NCBI GenBank assembly: GCA_020432595.1
Contig: JAGQGA010000192.1
Coordinates: 1-8,841 of the forward strand
Origin: Anaerolineales bacterium
GTDB taxonomy: Bacteria; Chloroflexota; Anaerolineae; Promineifilales; Promineifilaceae
Length of the DNA stretch: 8,841 bases
Direction: 5' to 3'
Made by a program: the position numbers and the translations under genes. The stretch's first letter is position 1. Each line of letters begins with the position of its first letter. The notes below the pieces were generated by a model. It was not told the origin of the DNA, did no database searches, and saw nothing but the letters and a program-made list of their open reading frames with translations. Shown piece by piece: positions 1 to 7,800 of the stretch.

Positions 1-1917
1 TTCAAGCTGCCGCTGCCGCCGCGCCGACTGCCGCATGGCCCGCGCCACGTTGTAGAAAAAGCCGGCCGCATCCCCCGCCCGCGTCGCCGGCCCCTGCAAA
101 TCCACAAACAGCGGCACGATGTGGCGGGGAAGCAGCCGCCCCAAATTGTTGAGCAGCGACGTTTTGCCCACCCGCCGCTGCCCATAAAGCAGCAGCGGTG
201 GCCGCCGCCGATCCAGCAAAAGCTGCTCAATGCGGCTGCTGATGTCGGTGCGCCCGACAAAAAGCTCCTGCTTTTCCGTCAGCGGCACGCCAATGATGTA
301 GGGGTTGTCCAACTCCTGGCGTAGCTCCGCTTCGGCGGCCAACTGCAACCCCGCCGCCGCCACCAGCTCCCGCCATCGTCCCACCACCGGGCGAAAGCGA
401 GGGGCGTAGGGGTCGCTGCTGCGGGTCAATTCGCGCAGCAGGCCGTCCAGCCGTTCCTCCACGCCGCGCAGCGCCAGCCGTTGGTTATAGCTGCTTTCCT
501 GCGCCAGCGCCGCCGCTACATCCTGGCTGGCACGCTGCAAGCTGCGGAGCAGGGCGCTGGCAGGGTCGGTGAGTTCGCCCAGCCCCATGGTGTCGCTAAT
601 GGCGGCAACGGCCGTTAATGAGCCACACGCCGCCAACTGCCGCACCTCCATCTCAATTTGCGCCGTTTGCGCCGCCCACCGCTGGCGGCTGTCGGCCAAA
701 TAAGCCAACGCTCGCGCTCCGTCTTCCGGCCAGTGGGTCAGCACCAGCAGCAAATGGTCGGCCAGCCCAGCCAGGGGCAACCGCTGAAATTCGTCCCAAA
801 AGGCGGAGTGGTGGGGGAAAAACGGCCGTTTTCCCGTCCCCACCCGCCGTTCATCCAGTCGTAGCAGCACCCCGTTGCCTGCCACGAGCAGCGGATAGGT
901 AAGGATGGGTCGCCACCACGCCCCGGCCAGCCCTAGCAGCACCCCCAGCAGGGCAAACAGCAGCAGGGGGCCAATGGCGGTTGTTTCGGCTAAAAACAAA
1001 TAGAGTCCGGCACCGCTGCCCAACGCCCCGGCCAACGCTCCCGCCCAGGATCCGGCCAATCGGTCGGCCAAAAAATAGGGCAGGGCATACAGCGCGGCCA
1101 TTAGCCCGATGATAAAGAGTAATTCCCACTCCCCACCCCCCACATCCCCACTCCCTACAAAGCCAATGATGCCCCCAATCAGCCCAGCAACAACGCCGCG
1201 CTGCCAGCGGCCGGTTCGTCCCCACAGGGCCAGAGCGAGGGGGAGGGCGATGAGGAGGGCGGCGGCAAAACGGCCGTTTATCCCCCCCGCCAGCAGCCCC
1301 GTGCCAACGCCCACCAGCAGCCCAATGACTACGCCGCTGCTTTGCCGCCCCAGCGGAACCGCCTCACTGAGAAGGGTGCGTGGCTGGCTGATGCCAGCGG
1401 CCACGCCAAAACCTAGCCCTCCAGCCAGCCCGCTGGCAAGCCCAACTACTCCTTCCAGCAGCAGGGCGGGCAGGGGGTTGCCGCTGCTGCTAAAAAACAG
1501 GGTGCTGGCGGTGCCAACCACTAATCCAGCGGCCATGCCAGCGGCAATGCCGACGGGCAAACTGCCGACGTTGCCAACGATGAGGGTGGTGAGCAGGGAA
1601 ACGGCCGTTGCGACCATCCCAGCTAGTAAAGCGGCCGTACCATCACCCCGAATCAGCCACAGCCCGCCCGCCAGTCCGCCGCCCAGCACCAGCGGCCAGG
1701 TGAGGGTAAGCCTGATGAGGAGCCGCCAAAAGGGGAGGGAGCGGAGGGAACGGCCGTTTAATTCCGCCAAGCAAAACAGCGGCGACACCCCCACATCCAG
1801 CCGCGCTACCTGCCCCCGCCACGCCGAGGGGTGAAAAAAGAGCCACAGCAGCAGCCGCACGCTGCCCAACAGCAGGTTGGGGGGTAGTTTGGGGGTGTCG
1901 GTGTAGCGGTTGGTCAT
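1..1917 (-). CDS. Polytopic membrane protein with C-terminal P-loop (AAA_16/STAND-like) ATPase, 3' end outside window
   Basis: The frame is open from an ATG at 1917 to the left edge, giving 639 codons with no stop, so the C-terminus is missing. Residues 1-60 are a mixed N-terminus. Residues about 62-350 are very rich in Gly, Ala, Leu and Val and should form about ten membrane spans. Residues 350-540 look soluble and helical. A nucleotide-binding domain then begins: NPYIIGVPLT (538-547), FVGR (553-556) and a Walker A GQRRVGKTS with Lys585 (579-587), followed by a predicted strand VPLFVDLQG. FVGR followed by GxRRxGKTS is typical of AAA_16/archaeal-type and STAND ATPases. Walker B and any sensor region lie outside the window. 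The gene follows the DUF4129 gene by 64 bp. I see no clear Shine-Dalgarno before the ATG; the hairpin at 1936-1990 occupies that region. The substrate or signal is unknown. Family assignment of the ATPase is good; the role of the membrane part is not known to me. Confidence 0.85.
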   Translation of the reverse strand, partial: MTNRYTDTPKLPPNLLLGSVRLLLWLFFHPSAWRGQVARLDVGVSPLFCLAELNGRSLRSLPFWRLLIRLTLTWPLVLGGGLAGGLWLIRGDGTAALLAGMVATAVSLLTTLIVGNVGSLPVGIAAGMAAGLVVGTASTLFFSSSGNPLPALLLEGVVGLASGLAGGLGFGVAAGISQPRTLLSEAVPLGRQSSGVVIGLLVGVGTGLLAGGINGRFAAALLIALPLALALWGRTGRWQRGVVAGLIGGIIGFVGSGDVGGGEWELLFIIGLMAALYALPYFLADRLAGSWAGALAGALGSGAGLYLFLAETTAIGPLLLFALLGVLLGLAGAWWRPILTYPLLVAGNGVLLRLDERRVGTGKRPFFPHHSAFWDEFQRLPLAGLADHLLLVLTHWPEDGARALAYLADSRQRWAAQTAQIEMEVRQLAACGSLTAVAAISDTMGLGELTDPASALLRSLQRASQDVAAALAQESSYNQRLALRGVEERLDGLLRELTRSSDPYAPRFRPVVGRWRELVAAAGLQLAAEAELRQELDNPYIIGVPLTEKQELFVGRTDISSRIEQLLLDRRRPPLLLYGQRRVGKTSLLNNLGRLLPRHIVPLFVDLQGPATRAGDAAGFFYNVARAMRQSARRQRQLE

Positions 1918-1935
1918 GAGGAAATAGGAGAGATT

Positions 1936-1990
1936 GGGGATTGGAGATTGGAGATTGTGAACCCTCAGCAATCTCCAATCTCTAATCCCC
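1936..1990. repeat. Heptanucleotide inverted repeat (hairpin A)
   Basis: The left arm 1936-1957 is made of ATTGGAG heptamers after a GGGG. The right arm 1969-1990 is its reverse complement with 21 of 22 positions matching. The loop is the 11 bases at 1958-1968. The stop codon TAG of the DUF4129 gene (1982-1984) lies inside the right arm, and the last codons of that gene are formed by the repeat edge. No T-tract follows on the minus strand, so this is not a standard intrinsic terminator. It could still act as an mRNA stability element or slow readthrough. It resembles the short tandem heptamer repeats (STRR) of cyanobacteria in design, not in exact sequence. Confidence 0.85.
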
Positions 1991-3532
1991 CATTCGGTTT
2001 TGCAGACGCGGCTGCACCGTCTCTTCTTCGCGGCTGAGGGGTGGGGTGCGTTCCAGCCGTTCCCAGGCGGCGCGGATGGCGTTGAGTTCGGCTGGGTCTT
2101 CGGGCACTTCGCCGTAGCGCACGCGCACAAAAGCCTGCGTCACCTGGGCGGCATCGGCTTCATGGCCGGGCCACACCTGCGCTAGCACGGGCAAATATTC
2201 ATAGGGCGTTTGGGTTTCGGCACGGGGATAACCGGCTCCGGCGGCGGCGCGGCACATTTGGCGGTAGATGCGGCGGATGGAAACGGCCGTTCGCCAATGA
2301 CGCAGCATCCCCAGTCGGCTCAAAAGCCGTTCCGCCAACCCTGGTTCGTCGTCGTCGTCATCGGTTAATCGCCCGCCGGTGCGCTGGCTGTGGCGTTGCG
2401 CCGTTCCCAGTCGCGCTAATCGCCCTAAAAAGAGGGAAATGAGCAGCACCGCTCCCAGCGGGATAAGCAGCAGCCCTAGTTTGACGCTGGGATGAAGCTG
2501 GTTGGTCAGCTCGACAAAGTCGTTGAAGGTGAGCAACGGCTGGGTGGGCGGCAGCGATTGGGATTGTATGTCTACACCGCGCAGCAAGGCCAGGAGGGGT
2601 GTGACAACCAACTGGATAAGCCGTGCCAGCCATTCCAGCAGGATGCTGAGTCTCCCCAGCAGGGGGAAGGCGAGGTAGGAGGCGGTGACAAAGGCGACAG
2701 TGCCAAGCTGGGAGAGGGCATCCCACAGGGGGTTGAGCCAGGCGATGAGCAGGAAGGGGGTGTTGCCGCTGACGATGAGGGTGAAGAGGGCGGCGGTTAG
2801 CACAACGAGAAGGCTGGCGATGACAATGCCGCCAAACCAGCGCGGGGTGACGGCGGCGGATAGACCGGTGCGTTCTTGCTCAATTTGTTCGGCGCGGATG
2901 AGGGAAACGGCCGTTAATGCCGCCAAAAAGTAGAGCAGAACAAAGGGTGCCATGGTAAACAGCAGCCGCACCGTTGCCAACCAAATGACGAGCGGCGTAA
3001 ACAGCAGACCGCCCACGCGCAGCTTTAGCCCCATGGCGTTGATGTCGGGTTGCCGCTCTACCATTGCCTGGCCGCGACTCCAGGCAACAGCGATGAGCAA
3101 AAACAGCCCCACATCGCGTAGCCAGAAGCTGCCGCGACTTTGGCGCAGGGTGGTGCCGATTTGCCCCAGCCAGCGGAAGTCGAGCAGTGAGCCGTGGAGG
3201 AGGGTGCGGAGGGTGATGTAGAGGAGGAGGAGGAGAACGGCCGTTAGCACCCGCTGTTGTCGCTGTTTCGGCCAGTTGAGCAGACTCATTAGCCGTATCA
3301 GGTTGTAGGGCAGAAGAAGAAGGAGAAGAATGAGGAAGGCTACGTGTCCGGCCGGCCAATACCGCGCCCAGCGCAGCAGCGACAGGGCCAGCGGCGTAAT
3401 CAGTGCCACATCCATGAGCACCCAACTGAGCGGAAACAGCTCGCGCCGCACCGGCCCCCAGCTTGCGGCCAGGGGGGTGGCAGGTTGGTCGGTTTGTTGG
3501 TGGCTGATCACGCTCATTTTGGAAGAAGTCAT
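1982..3532 (-). CDS. Multi-pass membrane protein with C-terminal DUF4129 domain
   Basis: 516 residues. Hydrophobic segments lie near 33-55, 63-83, 95-112, 138-152, 173-210 (probably two), 233-254, 275-292, 296-316 and 350-370, so about nine to ten spans. A cytosolic-looking tail follows, with an acidic run LTDDDDDE (388-395) encoded by a short GTC trinucleotide repeat. Residues about 415-492 match DUF4129: IRRIYRQM, a Gly-x-Arg-like PRAETQTPYEYL, and RVRYGEVP. In known genomes DUF4129 is usually the tail of transglutaminase-like membrane proteins near MoxR ATPase and DUF58 genes. Here no transglutaminase Cys-His-Asp core is visible and the partner downstream is a different ATPase, so the biochemical role is open. 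ATG 3532 is the first start after the hairpin; an in-frame ATG at 3517 is also possible. Neither has a good Shine-Dalgarno. The stop lies within hairpin A. Confidence 0.85.
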   Translation of the reverse strand: MTSSKMSVISHQQTDQPATPLAASWGPVRRELFPLSWVLMDVALITPLALSLLRWARYWPAGHVAFLILLLLLLPYNLIRLMSLLNWPKQRQQRVLTAVLLLLLYITLRTLLHGSLLDFRWLGQIGTTLRQSRGSFWLRDVGLFLLIAVAWSRGQAMVERQPDINAMGLKLRVGGLLFTPLVIWLATVRLLFTMAPFVLLYFLAALTAVSLIRAEQIEQERTGLSAAVTPRWFGGIVIASLLVVLTAALFTLIVSGNTPFLLIAWLNPLWDALSQLGTVAFVTASYLAFPLLGRLSILLEWLARLIQLVVTPLLALLRGVDIQSQSLPPTQPLLTFNDFVELTNQLHPSVKLGLLLIPLGAVLLISLFLGRLARLGTAQRHSQRTGGRLTDDDDDEPGLAERLLSRLGMLRHWRTAVSIRRIYRQMCRAAAGAGYPRAETQTPYEYLPVLAQVWPGHEADAAQVTQAFVRVRYGEVPEDPAELNAIRAAWERLERTPPLSREEETVQPRLQNRMGD

Positions 3533-3540
3533 CAGTGACC

Positions 3541-3603
3541 AGTAATCAGTAATCAGTTGAGCGTCACTGATTACCGATTACCGATTACTGATTACCGATT
3601 ATC
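3541..3603. repeat. Heptanucleotide inverted repeat (hairpin B)
   Basis: The right side is five consecutive 7-base units at 3569-3603: GATTACC, GATTACC, GATTACT, GATTACC, GATTATC. The left arm at 3541-3557 is AGTAATC twice plus AGT. Arms 3541-3557 and 3566-3582 pair over 17 positions with an 8-base loop (3558-3565); the two non-Watson-Crick positions become G.U wobbles in minus-strand RNA. The element ends only 8 bases upstream of the DUF4129 start codon at 3532 and so occupies its presumed leader. There is no T-tract, so it is not a classic terminator. Confidence 0.8.
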
Positions 3604-3769
3604 GGTACCATTTCTGCTATCCGCCGCCATGAGGCCAAAATTTCCTCTAACTCGGCGCGGGTTGGGGCAGGGTTTCATAACGGATTTTAGCATACGCTTC
3701 GGTAATAGGCCGCAGATCGGACTGGGTGTTGGCAATTCTCAGTTTGGCTGAAGTCATCCGGTTATTCAT
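3585..3769 (-). pseudogene. Frameshifted relic of a DUF4129 C-terminal end
   Basis: An ATG at 3769 opens a 40-codon frame ending in TAG at 3647-3649. Its end reads DLRPITEAYAKIRYETLPQ. The next frame then continues as RAELEEILASWRRIAEMV from 3659 until a TAA at 3585-3587 inside hairpin B. Restoring one base near 3660 joins the two parts. The joined peptide aligns without gaps to the tail of the neighbouring 516-residue protein (DAAQVTQAFVRVRYGEVP onward), with 13 of 34 residues identical by my count, including T-x-A, RY, P, AEL, I, A, W and R. Only the tail is present; no membrane region precedes it, because the 333-residue gene ends 12 bases upstream. I read it as a decayed DUF4129 fragment. 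A sequencing error in a small intact gene is the alternative. Confidence 0.6.
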
Positions 3770-3781
3770 GATATAGAGGCC

Positions 3782-4783
3782 TTATTTCCGAACTACCAGC
3801 GGCAGATAGATCGAATAATTCGTAGCTTCACCGCTGACTGTAACCGTAACCGAATTTGCCGCAACCCCATCTTTGCCGTCGCTCACAAAGTAGCTAAAGG
3901 TGTCCACACCTCTGAAAGTGGGGTTGGATCTGTAGGTCACAGTCTGGCCGTTGGTCGTAGCCTGACCAAATTGTGGCCTACTGACACTCGTGACCGTCAG
4001 CGCGTCTCCATCGGGATCGGTGTCGTTCGCTAATACATTAATCGTGACCGCTGTGCCCGGCGTTGTGGCAGCGGTGTCTGCTTCCGTGTCAGGTGCCTTG
4101 TTGCCCGTCTCTGGCGCACCCGTGGGCCAGACTGGGCGTTGTAGCGTAAAGGTGCCAAGAACCGTAACGGGTTGATGCGTTATACCCCACACCGTCTCCC
4201 GATACTCGCCGCTAATTTGGCTGCCATCACTCACGCTAATTGTCCCGCTCATCTGGAATTGCCGCTGAACTGGCTGCCCACCAACCGTGGTAGCGACCTG
4301 CTCGGAGACAAGGGTCAGATTGGTACCGTCAAAACGGCCGTTGACATACGGGCCAATTTTGAGGGTGGTGCCCCCATTCGGGATTGTGTGTGTTTCAGTA
4401 AAGACCAGCGTCTTATCAAGATTGACATAACCGCTGATCGTATTGCCGTCCTGGTTGAGACTGAGGGCTAGATCAATGGCACCTAGGTCAGGCGGTTCGG
4501 GTTCCCCAACAGCAGGTGGCGGTGGGGCAGCCAATGTCTCGCTGTAGACTCCGGCCACGGTAAACTGTAGCTGTACTTCACCATTGTAATCGCCTGCCAA
4601 CTGTGCCGTATCAGTTTCCCGAGCTACGGTTGTGCTTGTTTGGGATTGGGGCAGGGCGTAAACGGCCGTTTGTTGCGCCATCTCAGGCAAGCCGAACATA
4701 AACATGAGCATTACACTGCAGCCAAGCAACAGCACACCGGTAATAATCATTCTGAGCCATCTGTATTTCATCATAGCTTTCAT
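3782..4783 (-). CDS. Secreted beta-rich protein with Ig/cadherin-like domain and YLPLVVRK tail
   Basis: 333 residues. Residues 5-45 form a signal peptide or anchor: KYRWLR, then a long hydrophobic stretch, with likely cleavage near VYALPQ (41-46). Residues about 60-217 are a beta-rich domain with alternating polar and apolar residues (GDYNGEVQLQF, ISGYVNLD, NGRFDGTNLTL); I do not recognise the family. A proline/threonine linker (218-243) leads to an Ig- or cadherin-like domain at about 244-316 with VLANDTDPDGD, VTYRSNPTFRG and DTFSYFVSDG, close to the Big_9/cadherin-like repeats of bacterial surface proteins. The last residues, YSIYLPLVVRK, are a tail frequent on exported Chloroflexota proteins. 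An alternative start at 4774 is possible; I chose 4783 because AGGAGG lies 11 bases upstream. The gene starts 15 bases after the 1042-residue gene ends. A binding or structural role outside the cell is inferred. Confidence 0.85.
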   Translation of the reverse strand: MKAMMKYRWLRMIITGVLLLGCSVMLMFMFGLPEMAQQTAVYALPQSQTSTTVARETDTAQLAGDYNGEVQLQFTVAGVYSETLAAPPPPAVGEPEPPDLGAIDLALSLNQDGNTISGYVNLDKTLVFTETHTIPNGGTTLKIGPYVNGRFDGTNLTLVSEQVATTVGGQPVQRQFQMSGTISVSDGSQISGEYRETVWGITHQPVTVLGTFTLQRPVWPTGAPETGNKAPDTEADTAATTPGTAVTINVLANDTDPDGDALTVTSVSRPQFGQATTNGQTVTYRSNPTFRGVDTFSYFVSDGKDGVAANSVTVTVSGEATNYSIYLPLVVRK

Positions 4784-4800
4784 ACCTCTTCCGGCCTCCT
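4784..4800 (-). promoter_or_regulatory. Ribosome binding site overlapping the upstream stop codon
   Basis: AGGAGG at 4795-4800 overlaps the TAG stop (4799-4801) of the 1042-residue gene and lies 11 bases before ATG 4783. A second purine run, AAGAGGT at 4784-4790, lies 10 bases (counted from GAGG) before the in-frame ATG at 4774. The arrangement suggests translational coupling. It also leaves open which of the two ATGs is used. Confidence 0.6.
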
Positions 4801-7800
4801 AATAATCCACACGGACACACTGTGACGGCTGTGGCGGTGTGTTCGATGCCCGTGTACCATAGGTTGTGCTGATCTTGAGCTCGATATCGGTCAATAACTG
4901 CAAATCCATATCCGCCAAAATCCCGTTGGGTGAACCAGCACTAACCACAACCTGCCATTCATTGGACGCAAGCGGCCGGCCCAAAAAGGCGGGCGTGCTA
5001 TAGCCAGGCGTTGTGTTGCCATGTTGTCCATTAATATCGCCGTTGAACGAACCCGACACCACCTCGGTTGGCTGGTTGCTAGGATACTCAAGCCCCAAGA
5101 GCGCCGCCGGTGGAATCAGCCGATAGTCAAAGAGACAGCCCGCATAGGACATCAACCCCGTTTGCCCACTTTGGCTGACGCGCACCTGGCGAAAGCTTAA
5201 CTCCCCAGTCTGAGCCGTAAGCAGATTCACCCCAAAGCCATTGCTGGCCGGCTTTGGCTGACCAATCCCGGCCACTTTGTGTAACCAGTAAAAGTCATAC
5301 CCTTGCTGCACCACCTGACCAATGAGGCCATTCGTTCCCGCCGACGTTGAGAAAGTGAACATCAACTGCGGTTTGCCATCACTCCCTGGCAGGGTGTTCT
5401 GCGCCACCCACTCCCGGAACCGTTTCGTGCGTTCAGCCTGTAGCTGGCTGTCAGGAACGCCTTGCCCCTTGAGATAGGCATCAGTCAGGCCAAGCACATG
5501 TTGCGCCACAGAAATCGTCAGGTCACGCTGGTTACTGTCGGCATCTTGCACCGCGCCAGGCAAATTGGCTATTGCGGCATCCAGATTTTGCAAAAAGAGC
5601 AGAATATCATTGGCCGTGCGCGATTTATAGATGTCGGAAATGCGGAAGTTGCTGGCGCTGAGGCGAGCAGTGTACTCGTATTCAGCGCGACGGGCAGCCA
5701 AGTAACCAAGGCGTGCCGCATTTTCCAACGCTTGTGCTAACTCAATCCGCCGCGAATCACGCACCATGCGGTAGCTGGGATCATTGGCGGGCAGTGCCGT
5801 CGTATAGGCGTGTTGGCGCTTGGACTCGAAGACATCGTGCAGCGTCTGCCCAACAACGCCATTGAACTGGGTCAACAGCGACTGAAACTGCGCCACAGCA
5901 ATGTCAATTTCACCCTGCGCCTCGGCCATGTCATAGAAGAGATTACGAACCACTGCCTCGGAGTTGGCATCTTCGATATCCATGTCATGTGCCGCCTGCT
6001 TTAAAATTTGCCCTGGGCGCAAACCTGCCTCCAAAAACGCACCCGGATTTGTCGAGAAAGAAGGCGGGAAACCAATCTCAAGCGTACAACAATTGGCGGC
6101 GGCAACGATCCCCTCAAAGACCGAAGCGTCCTGCGCCCCATTAATGATGGCGCTTTTGACTTTGATATTACGCATCACTTCGGTATTCGCCCGTTGGACA
6201 ATATTGTCGCGCTTCTGAATTGCCGCCTCGATGCCCAACCACGCCGTGCGTAAATCTTGCCGCGCTGAGCGCATGTCGCTCACCAAAACCAGCCAGTTGC
6301 TGCCGTCAACCTTTGGCGGCAAGCCATCGGTCGTCCGGTTCATACAAGCATCAAAGCTGTTGGACATCGGGTCGCACTCCTGCGTGTGTTTGATCATATC
6401 GTCAATGCAGGCATACCAGGCCCCGTCCGGGTCTGGCTCATTGAGGAAGTTTTGCAGATCGCAACCCGCCTCAATCTGGATCTCGTTGTCAATCTTGTTG
6501 TTGATGGCGATCACCGCTTTGGCGAGTTCCTGCTGGTTCAGGTCAAAGGTACGTTCCGCGTTTTCCGTCTGCTGTTGAATTTGCAAAGCCAAGGCAGCAG
6601 CATCTTGCGCCTGCTCCCATAAACCTTTATCAATGCTGCCAAAAGCGGTGTGATAGGGACGTGCGGGGGTAAAGCGAATATCCATGCCAAAAACATTGCG
6701 CCCATCGCGTATCTCGCGGGCATTGGCGCGGGTATCCAACAGGTTAAGCGCCATTTCCGCTACCAATGACCCATCGGGATTCGCCCCCATCGCCGCACAG
6801 CCGCTGCTCGACGCACCTAGCACATTTGCCCCAGCCAGCCCAATCATTTTCAGATAACCTTCGGTGGCCGCCGTGCGGTATGTATTTTGAGCATTGGCTT
6901 GGGCACGGGGAATGTCACTATCGTTTTTGATATCCAAATAGCTCAGACGAGTGGCAATGTGGTGTTGGGCCACTTCTTTGTCCTGCACAGCGCGTGAGAG
7001 CAGCGCCCATTCGGCCTGGGTGTAAAAGTCGGAGACAAGACAGCCGTTGCCTAAGGTATGCTCCAACGCTTCACGCATCCCTTTTTCAGTCAAAGTATAT
7101 TGGTATTCGGCCGCCTGTAGTTTAGCCACTTCCTGGCGCACAAAGGCATCGCCACCCAGCAGTGACCCTGCGCTGAAGTGCAGCCCCAGGGCATCAACCA
7201 TAAACTGCTGGGCAAAGATCATCCGTAAATAGGCCGCCTCGCGCACGCTCTGGCGCAGACGGGCGGGGAAATTGCACCAGTCAATGACGGGATCAAGCAC
7301 CTGACCCGTATGAGTTGGGTCGGGAGGATTGGGGTCTTCGGGCTGGGCGCAGAGTTGTCCCTTGTAATTCGGGCCAGGGTTGTCAGGATCCTGCCCGTCA
7401 TCAGCCCGCATACGGGTAACAGGGGCGTAGACGGCCAGAAAGGCATACAGGTCACGCGCCTCACGCAGGTCGGCATCGGCCAAATCAATGCGTTGCTGCA
7501 AGGTCATGGGGGGAATGGCTGGGTCTGGGTCATCGTAGGGAGCCAAAAAGCCGCTGTTGATGTCAAACTGGCGTACCAGCTTGTTAAAGTTGTTGTTGGG
7601 CTGATAGGGGGAAATATCAACACGGAAGTTCATGTTGCGTTCCAGCAAATCACGCGCCTGCGTTTCCAGGGTTTTGTAATCGGCATAGAAGAGTGGGCCA
7701 GCCACAGGCAGGCGGCTGTTGTCTACGGCCGGCAAGCTGTTGCTGGTGGGGCTGCCTATTGCCGTGAGATCGCCGCTCAGCCCAAAGTTGCTTGAGCAGA

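Noticed and set aside
618..1834. Long plus-strand open frames rich in Pro, Ala, Arg and Ser (618-902, 1109-1834)
   Set aside because: They lie antisense to the membrane-ATPase gene. Their low-complexity proline/arginine composition is what a Gly/Ala/Leu-rich membrane gene gives on the opposite strand. No start signal was seen.
1643..1978. Minus-strand frame of 111 codons starting in the repeat (MEIAEGSQSPISNPQSL)
   Set aside because: Its N-terminus is the translated heptamer repeat and the rest is out of frame with the real membrane-ATPase gene, which is open for 639 codons.
1918..1990. Intrinsic terminator between the DUF4129 and ATPase genes
   Set aside because: The stem is A/T- and G-mixed and no T-tract follows in the direction of transcription. 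I list it only as a repeat.
2358..3425. Minus-strand frames 2358-2726 and 2880-3425
   Set aside because: They overlap the 516-residue membrane protein in another frame and are rich in Arg, His, Pro and Ala with no domain pattern.
3541..3603. CRISPR-like short repeats
   Set aside because: Units are 7 bases, contiguous and without spacers, and are arranged as an inverted pair.
3557..3751. Plus-strand frame of 64 codons (MSVTDYRLPITDYRL)
   Set aside because: The first part is translation of the GATTACC heptamers, a well-known source of false genes; the rest is antisense to the DUF4129 relic.
3604..3781. Promoter for the DUF4129 gene, with a TATGCT box in the minus strand of the gap
   Set aside because: No -35 element at the right distance was found, and the bases are also part of the DUF4129 relic.
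4718..4720. Possible lipobox cysteine (LLLGC, Cys22) in the 333-residue protein
   Set aside because: The hydrophobic stretch continues for about eight residues beyond the cysteine, unlike a lipoprotein signal; a normal signal peptide fits better.
7310..7795. Plus-strand frame of 161 codons
   Set aside because: It is fully antisense to the 1042-residue gene, which has a signal peptide, a strong ribosome binding site and an unbroken frame.
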